A stretch of 64,000 nt of DNA from Acidimicrobiales bacterium (lineage in GTDB: Bacteria > Actinomycetota > Acidimicrobiia > Acidimicrobiales > Acidimicrobilacustridaceae). Below the pieces are notes generated by a model. It saw nothing but the letters and a program-made list of their open reading frames with translations. It was not told where the DNA came from and ran no database searches. Shown here piece by piece: positions 58,730-64,000 of the stretch. The stretch lies in assembly GCA_018401565.1 (NCBI GenBank), contig JAGYKS010000029.1, forward strand, positions 75,001 to 139,000, in the 5' to 3' direction. The translations under genes were made by a program, and so were the position numbers. Positions within the stretch are counted from its first letter, which is position 1. Every line of letters starts with the position of its first letter.

Positions 58730-60043
58730 TCAGGCGTCGGTCAGCCGACGCCGCACGGCGTCGACCAGATCGGCACGCGCCACAGAGGTCTGGTCGCCCG
58801 TGGATCGCAGCGGACGCAACGTGGCCGTGCCGGCCTGAGCCTCTTCAGCTCCGATGATGACGGCGTAGTCGGCACCGCTGCGGTCGGCGGCTTTCATCTG
58901 GGCTTTCATTGATCGACCGTCAAAGGCCCGGTCGGCCCCGATACCGGCCCGTCGCAACTGGATGGTGATGGCGGCGGCGGCGTGGCCGTCGACCACGTCC
59001 ACGACAAACACCTTGACCTTCGAGGCTGCGACTTCGAGGGCCCCTTCGGCATCGCATGCCAGCAGGACGCGCTCGATGCCGGTTCCGAACCCGACTGCAG
59101 CGGTGGCCGGACCACCAAGAGCCTCGACCAGTCCGTCGAACCGCCCACCACCACCGATGGTGTTCTGGGCCTCGGACAGCGCCGGCGAACGAAACTCGAA
59201 CAGGGTGTGGGTGTAGTAGTCCAGCCCCCGAACCATCCGCGGGTCGACGGTGAACTCCACACCTGCGGCAGACAGCCCGGCCTGGACCCGGTCAAAGTGG
59301 GCCAGGGCCTCATCGTCGAGCGAGTCCAGGATCGACGGGGCGTGGGCCACCACCGATCGGGTGGCACGCTTTTTTGAATCCAGAACCCGCAAGGGGTGGT
59401 CGGTGGCCTTGGCCTGGTCCACGGGGTCGAGATCACCCAGGTGCTGTCCGAACCACGCGCTGAGCCTGGCGGCGTAGTCGGTGCGCTGGGCGGGGGTACC
59501 GAGCGTGTTGACCACCAGGGGGGTCTGGCGCAGACCGATGGCGGCGTAGAAGTCGGCCAGAAGCACCATCACTTCGACATCGAGGTCGGGGTCGGCCGAA
59601 CCGATTGCCTCCACACCGAGCTGGTGGTGCTGGCGGTAACGCCCGCTCTGGGGCTTTTCGTAGCGGAATACCGGGCTGGCGTACCAGACCTTCCACGGGG
59701 TGGTCGGGCGGTGCTCGACGAAGGCCCGCACCACCGAAGCGGTTCCCTCGGGACGCAGCGCCAGATGTCGGTCGCCCCGATCGCGAAACTCGTACATTTC
59801 CTTGGTCACCACGTCGGTGCCTTCACCCATACGTGCGAACACGCCGATGTCTTCAAACATCGGACTCTGGCACAGGCCGTAGCCAGCACGACCCACCGTG
59901 TCGGCAAAGGTGGCCACCACGGCCTCCCAGCGCGCCGACGCCGGCGGAATCACATCATGGACGCCGACAGGAGCACGAAACGGACCGGCCGGGGTACCAA
60001 CTGGACCAGCGGGCGCTGCAGCGGTCGGCTCGGGATCGGACAC
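58730..60043 (-). CDS. hisS: Histidyl-tRNA synthetase
   Basis: Class II synthetase, 437 residues. GVHDVIPPASARWEAV near the start; motif 2 VFRYEKPQSGRYRQHHQLGVEAIG; histidine-specific RGLDYYTHTLFEF and GGGGRFDGLVEALGG; motif 3 AVGFGTGIERVLLA; anticodon domain at the end. GTG 60043 is chosen: TAGAGT lies eight bases upstream, which suggests a leaderless start. The longer frame to 60169 is relA shadow. Confidence 0.96.
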   Translation of the reverse strand: MSDPEPTAAAPAGPVGTPAGPFRAPVGVHDVIPPASARWEAVVATFADTVGRAGYGLCQSPMFEDIGVFARMGEGTDVVTKEMYEFRDRGDRHLALRPEGTASVVRAFVEHRPTTPWKVWYASPVFRYEKPQSGRYRQHHQLGVEAIGSADPDLDVEVMVLLADFYAAIGLRQTPLVVNTLGTPAQRTDYAARLSAWFGQHLGDLDPVDQAKATDHPLRVLDSKKRATRSVVAHAPSILDSLDDEALAHFDRVQAGLSAAGVEFTVDPRMVRGLDYYTHTLFEFRSPALSEAQNTIGGGGRFDGLVEALGGPATAAVGFGTGIERVLLACDAEGALEVAASKVKVFVVDVVDGHAAAAITIQLRRAGIGADRAFDGRSMKAQMKAADRSGADYAVIIGAEEAQAGTATLRPLRSTGDQTSVARADLVDAVRRRLTDA

Positions 60044-60051
60044 GACCGCCA

Positions 60052-60057
60052 ACTCTA
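60052..60057 (-). promoter_or_regulatory. -10 hexamer before hisS
   Basis: TAGAGT on the minus strand, eight bases before the hisS GTG. The same hexamer appears in the upstream rRNA promoter. Confidence 0.45.
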
Positions 60058-60099
60058 GCCAAGGCCGCCCGGGACCAGAGAACCGGTTCCCGGTGCCGG

Positions 60100-62325
60100 T
60101 CAGGCCCGGGGCATCACCCGGTAGGCGTCGTAGATGGAGTCGATCTGCCGGATGGTCCGCAACAGCCACTCCAGATGGGAGGGATCACCCAGTTCGAAGT
60201 CGAACTGCATGGTGGAGATGCGGTCCGAGCCGGTGACCGTGGTGCACGAGATGATGTTCACATGGGCGTCAGCCAGCACGGCACTCACATCACGCAACAG
60301 CCGCGACCGGTCCAGTGCCTTGACCTCCACCGAGGCCACGAAGGTTCCCGCCGGCGCCTCGTCCCATTCGACCTCGATCACACGATCCACCTGACTGGCA
60401 GCCAGAGTGGCGCCGTTGGCGCAGTCAGAGCGGTGGACCGACACTCCCCTGCCCCGGGTCACAAATCCCATGATGGGATCGCCCGGTACCGGGGTGCAGC
60501 ACCGTGACAGGCGCACCATCACGTCGTCGAGGCCCTCGACGTGCACCCCGGCGGTGGTGGTTGGACCCAGCCTGCGGCGCAGCGGAGTGGCCTGGCGAAC
60601 GGTGAGGGGCAGGCGCTCGTCGGTGGCGGGATCACCGTGATGCAGATGGCGACGCACCCGCTCTGCCACCGACGTCGCCGACACGTGATTTTGACCAATG
60701 GCCGTGTGCAGGGCATCAAGGTCGGCGTAGTTCATGTCGCTGGCCACGGCGTCGAGCACCTTGGACTGGCGGACTTTGGCCACCGGCAGACCTTCGCGGC
60801 GCATGGCCCGGATCAACTCGTCGGAACCGGTTTCCCGGGCGTCTTCACGCAGCTCACGCAGGTACCACTGCTTGATCTTGGCCGACGCCCGGTTGGTGGC
60901 TACGAACTGCAGCCAGTCGCGCGAGGGCCCCGCTCCTTCCACCTTGGACGTGAAGATCTCAATGGTGTCGCCGCTGGCCAGCACCGAGTCGAGCGGCACA
61001 AGGCGCCCGTTCACCTTGGCGCCGATGCAGGCGTCACCCACCTCGGTGTGGATGGCGTAGGCGAAGTCCACCGGTGTCGACCCGGCCGGAAGCGTCACCA
61101 CCTTGCCCTTGGGGGTGAACACGAAGACCTCGTCTTGCTCGAGGTCCACCTTCAGCATTGACATGAACTCACCCGGGTCGGATGTCTCACGCTGCCAGTC
61201 GATGATGCGGTGCAGCCACACCATGTCGTCGGAGGACTGATGGTTGTCCTTGTAATCCCAGTGCGAGGCCACGCCGTACTCGGCCAGCATGTGCATCTGC
61301 CGCGTTCGGATCTGGACTTCCAGCGGCTTTCCCTGCGGCCCCACCACGGTGGTGTGCAGCGACTGGTAGAGGTTGAACTTGGGCATGGCGATGTAGTCCT
61401 TGAAACGACCCTGCACCGGTCGCCAGGTGGCATGGATCGACCCCAGGGCGGCGTAGCAGTCCTTGATGCTGTCGACCACAACCCGAATACCCACCAGGTC
61501 GAAGATCTCGTCGAACTCCTTGCCCTTGACCACCATCTTTTCGTAGATGCTCCACAGGTGTTTGGGCCGACCGTGCACGTCGCCGTCGATGCGCAATTCC
61601 CCGAGATGCTGCTGCACTTCGGCCAGCACCTGGGTGAGGTACAGGTCACGCTCGGGCGTCCGGGTGGCAACCATGTGGTCGATCTCTGCGTACCGCTTGG
61701 GGTGCAGCGCAGCAAAGGCCAGATCCTCGAGCTGCTGGCGAACCTCCTGCATGCCCAGCCGGTGGGCAAGAGGGGCGTACACGTCGAGGGTCTCCTGGGC
61801 CGAGCGCTCCTGCTTCCACGCCGGCATCCCGGCCACCGTGCGCATGTTGTGCAAGCGGTCAGCCAACTTGATGATCAGGACCCGAAGGTCCTTGGCCATG
61901 GCCACGAGCATCTTGCGCACCGTGGCCGCCTGCTGGGCCTCCTTGGAGTCGAACTTGACCCGGTCCAGCTTGGTGACACCGTCCACAATGGCAGCCACCT
62001 CAGCGCCAAACGATGCCTCCAGATCGCCGATGGTGACCCCGGTGTCCTCCACGGCGTCATGCAGCAATGCCGCTGCGATGGTTGTGTCGTCAAGACCCAG
62101 TGAGGCCACGATGGTGGCCACCGCCACCGGGTGCAGAACGTAGGGCTCCCCCGAACGGCGCACCTGCCCGTCATGGGCGGCCACGGCCACCGAGTAGGCC
62201 TCGGAGATGAGCGTGGTGGGGGCCTTGGGGTGGCGCTCGCGATACAACGCCAGCAATGGGGCGATCTCGGCGGTGTCGTCAACGATGTGCCGACGCCATG
62301 GCAGGACCCGATCCACGGCCGGCAT
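60100..62325 (-). CDS. relA: RelA/SpoT (p)ppGpp synthetase/hydrolase
   Basis: Bifunctional stringent-response enzyme, 741 residues from ATG 62325. HD hydrolase domain with AALLHDAVEDTG (HD at 89-90) and KLADRLHNMRTV; synthetase domain with GRPKHLWSIYEKM, YQSLHTTVVGPQGKPLEVQIRT; TGS domain (VFVFTPKGKVVTLPAGSTPVDFAYAIH); zinc-finger-type CCTPVPGDPIMGF; ACT domain to the end. Both HD and synthetase motifs are intact, so it should make and degrade (p)ppGpp. The start lies inside the apt tail. Confidence 0.96.
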   Translation of the reverse strand: MPAVDRVLPWRRHIVDDTAEIAPLLALYRERHPKAPTTLISEAYSVAVAAHDGQVRRSGEPYVLHPVAVATIVASLGLDDTTIAAALLHDAVEDTGVTIGDLEASFGAEVAAIVDGVTKLDRVKFDSKEAQQAATVRKMLVAMAKDLRVLIIKLADRLHNMRTVAGMPAWKQERSAQETLDVYAPLAHRLGMQEVRQQLEDLAFAALHPKRYAEIDHMVATRTPERDLYLTQVLAEVQQHLGELRIDGDVHGRPKHLWSIYEKMVVKGKEFDEIFDLVGIRVVVDSIKDCYAALGSIHATWRPVQGRFKDYIAMPKFNLYQSLHTTVVGPQGKPLEVQIRTRQMHMLAEYGVASHWDYKDNHQSSDDMVWLHRIIDWQRETSDPGEFMSMLKVDLEQDEVFVFTPKGKVVTLPAGSTPVDFAYAIHTEVGDACIGAKVNGRLVPLDSVLASGDTIEIFTSKVEGAGPSRDWLQFVATNRASAKIKQWYLRELREDARETGSDELIRAMRREGLPVAKVRQSKVLDAVASDMNYADLDALHTAIGQNHVSATSVAERVRRHLHHGDPATDERLPLTVRQATPLRRRLGPTTTAGVHVEGLDDVMVRLSRCCTPVPGDPIMGFVTRGRGVSVHRSDCANGATLAASQVDRVIEVEWDEAPAGTFVASVEVKALDRSRLLRDVSAVLADAHVNIISCTTVTGSDRISTMQFDFELGDPSHLEWLLRTIRQIDSIYDAYRVMPRA

Positions 62326-62918
62326 GGTCAGCTGCCGGACCCAGCCCGGACCCGGACGCTGCGGATTGGCCGATGGCGAGGATCGACATGACCTCCACGT
62401 CAGGCAATTGGGCCCGTCCACCAAGCGCCTCGAGCTCGAGCAAGGCACGCCACACCGGCAACCTCGCCACCGAGTCGGCGAACCAGGCGCACGACCGCAG
62501 CGGCGGTGCCGCCAGTGGCCACGACGTCGTCAACGATCAGCACCCGCTGGCCCGGTGCGATGGCATCGTTGTGAATCTCGAGCAGGTCGGTTCCGTACTC
62601 GAGGGTGTACTCCTCGGCCTCGATCGCTGCCGGGAGCTTCCCGGCCTTGCGCACCGGAACGAACCCGGCATCGATGCGCAGTGCCACCGGCGCAGCCAGA
62701 ATGAACCCGCGGGCCTCAACGCCGACCACAATGTCGATCCGCCGACCGCCGGCATCAGTGATGCCATGGGCGTGATGATCGGCGATGACGGTCACGACCT
62801 GATGAAAGGCCGAGGCGTCGGCCAGCAGGGGCGTGATGTCGTGAAAGGTGATGCCTGGCCGGGGCCAATCGGCAATGTCACGAATCCGGGAACGAAGCTG
62901 GTTTGCATCCAACATCAT
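62279..62918 (-). CDS. apt: Adenine phosphoribosyltransferase (frameshift)
   Basis: Purine salvage enzyme. From ATG 62918: LRSRIRDIADWPRPGITFHDITPLL, GVEARGFILAAPVALRIDAGFVPVRKAGKLP and the PRPP loop VLIVDDVVATGGTAAAVVRLV. At about 62440-62460 the frame breaks and resumes LLELEALGGRAQLPDVEVMSIL, the usual C-terminal strand, then runs through a low-complexity tail to 62279, over the relA start. The tail may be artificial. TAGCCT lies seven bases before the ATG. Confidence 0.92.
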
Positions 62919-62925
62919 GCTGGCA

Positions 62926-62931
62926 AGGCTA
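62926..62931 (-). promoter_or_regulatory. -10 hexamer before apt
   Basis: TAGCCT on the minus strand, seven bases before ATG 62918, with no ribosome-binding site. It would drive apt-relA as a leaderless transcript. Confidence 0.42.
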
Positions 62932-62962
62932 CAGGCAGCACTGGCCGCTCAGGGGTTGGAGG

Positions 62963-64000
62963 TCAACGACGCTTGGACTTGCCGCCGCTGCGCTTGCGGG
63001 GCCGGGGCGGGATGGCCCCGGTGGGTGTCGGCCGCACGGTCGGCGAACCTGTTGACGGATCTGTCGGGGACTCCGGGCCGGTCTGGCCTCCGGAGGTACC
63101 GGCCCCTGCTGCAGCAGGATCCGGCTTCGACACTCCCGCTCCGAGACGTTCACGCAACTGCCGATAGCGCGGCTCACGCTCTTTGAGCCACACCACCGCC
63201 GGCACGGCGATCATGATCGAGGAGTACGTCCCCACCGCCAGCCCGATGGCAAGGGCAATGGTGAACTGGTTGAGTGTCACCGCTCCGAGCACCAACGAAC
63301 CGATCACCAGCAACGACAGCACCGGCAACAGCGAGGTGATCGAGGTGTTGAGCGATCGCAACAGCACCAGGTTCATGGCCCGGCTGGCGCCGGCGGCGTA
63401 GGTCATCCGGTTGGTCATGCCCATCATGGGCTCGACTTCCTTGACCTTGTCGTAGATGACCACGGTGTCGTAGAGCGAATAGCCGAGCACCATGAGGAAG
63501 GCGACCACCGTGCCCGGGCTCACCTCAAACTGGAACAGCGAGTAGAGGCCCACAGTGATGAGCACGTCGTGCACGGTGGCCACGATGGCTCCGAGCGCCA
63601 TGCGGAACTCAAGCCGCAACGTGAGGTACACCATGATCGCAGCGAGGAAGAACACCATGGCCCGAAGGGCCTGCTGGGTCACGTCCGCACCCCACGATGC
63701 GCTCACCGCAGTGACACTCACCTCGGACGGATCCGACGCCCCCAGACCAGCCACCGTCGTGCGCACCAGATCCTGGGTGGCGGGGTCCTCGCTCGAGGTC
63801 TGGACACGCACCACCTTTTCACCGCTGGAACTGGTGATGATCTGCACCCGGGCGCCGGCAAGTCCTGCGCTGTTGAGCGCCTCTCGGGCCGAATCGATGG
63901 TGACTTCTGAGGCCGGCCCCTCCACTGACACCCCACCGGTGAACTCCACACCAAGGTTCAGGCCACGCACCCCCAGTGAGGCGATGCTGATGACGATCAG
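62963..64000 (-). CDS. secF: Protein translocase subunit SecF (C-terminal part)
   Basis: RND-family helper of the Sec translocon. The frame is open at the right edge, so the first about 30-40 residues and the start are missing. Visible: RGLNLGVEFTGGVSVEG (the FTGG periplasmic start), a periplasmic domain, then helices from about residue 110 with VFFLAAIMVYLTLRLEFRMA and GYSLYDTVVIYDKVKE, and NLVLLRSLNTSITSLLPVLS, all diagnostic. A basic, Pro-rich tail (about 65 residues, ending RKRSGGKSKRR) follows the last helix. secD should lie to the right. Confidence 0.95.
   Translation of the reverse strand: MIVISIASLGVRGLNLGVEFTGGVSVEGPASEVTIDSAREALNSAGLAGARVQIITSSSGEKVVRVQTSSEDPATQDLVRTTVAGLGASDPSEVSVTAVSASWGADVTQQALRAMVFFLAAIMVYLTLRLEFRMALGAIVATVHDVLITVGLYSLFQFEVSPGTVVAFLMVLGYSLYDTVVIYDKVKEVEPMMGMTNRMTYAAGASRAMNLVLLRSLNTSITSLLPVLSLLVIGSLVLGAVTLNQFTIALAIGLAVGTYSSIMIAVPAVVWLKEREPRYRQLRERLGAGVSKPDPAAAGAGTSGGQTGPESPTDPSTGSPTVRPTPTGAIPPRPRKRSGGKSKRR

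Overview
The window is 64 kb of GC-rich bacterial chromosome carrying housekeeping genes. Almost everything lies on the minus strand. Several features point to an actinobacterium: a complete argCJBDFRGH cluster, the actinobacterial host factor mIHF next to gmk, a PriA without a helicase P-loop, a DUF948/small membrane protein pair upstream of alaS, and GTG starts with GTGA/ATGA overlaps throughout. The partial 16S rRNA and the gene order look most like class Acidimicrobiia; that class assignment is inference from memory, not a computed placement.

Layout from left to right. 1-341 is the 5' end of a 16S rRNA gene, minus strand, with its promoters and structured leader up to about 816. Then come a plus-strand single-pass membrane protein, a NUDIX hydrolase and a 3-methyladenine DNA glycosylase. 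2877-11337 is the arginine operon argC-J-B-D-F-R-G-H, read from one promoter that carries an ARG-box palindrome. 11366-17219 holds pheS-pheT, a 23S-type rRNA methyltransferase and infC-rpmI-rplT. 17518-22956 holds a DUF1844 protein, a cold-shock-like protein, hisG and the riboflavin genes ribD-E-BA-H. 23049-28001 holds a CPA2 antiporter, mogA, fmt, def and two RNA or small-molecule methyltransferases. 28065-34057 holds priA, metK, coaBC, rpoZ, gmk and mihF. 34058-42861 is the pyrimidine operon pyrR-B-C-carA-carB-pyrD-pyrF behind a PyrR-type attenuator. 43038-52005 holds nusB, efp, pepP, the shikimate genes aroQ-B-K-C-E with a prepilin peptidase, then mltG and ruvX. 52002-64000 holds alaS, two small membrane proteins, rarA, aspS, hisS, relA, apt and the C-terminal part of secF.

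The genes form a core biosynthesis and translation region: arginine and pyrimidine synthesis share carbamoyl phosphate, the shikimate pathway feeds aromatic amino acids, and five aminoacyl-tRNA synthetase genes, initiation and elongation factors, and tRNA/protein start processing (fmt, def) sit among them. No prophage, insertion sequence, CRISPR array or defence system was seen.

Two things matter for any reader. First, about twenty single-base frame breaks interrupt otherwise well conserved and mostly essential genes, often in G/C runs; they look like assembly indels, so those genes are annotated as whole genes with the break noted. Second, many operon heads have a TANNNT -10 hexamer 6-9 bases before the start codon, which suggests leaderless mRNAs. 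I did not find a clearly new biological system; the most interesting items are regulatory (PyrR attenuator, ARG-box promoter, an AUA-started infC and a compact divergent promoter).
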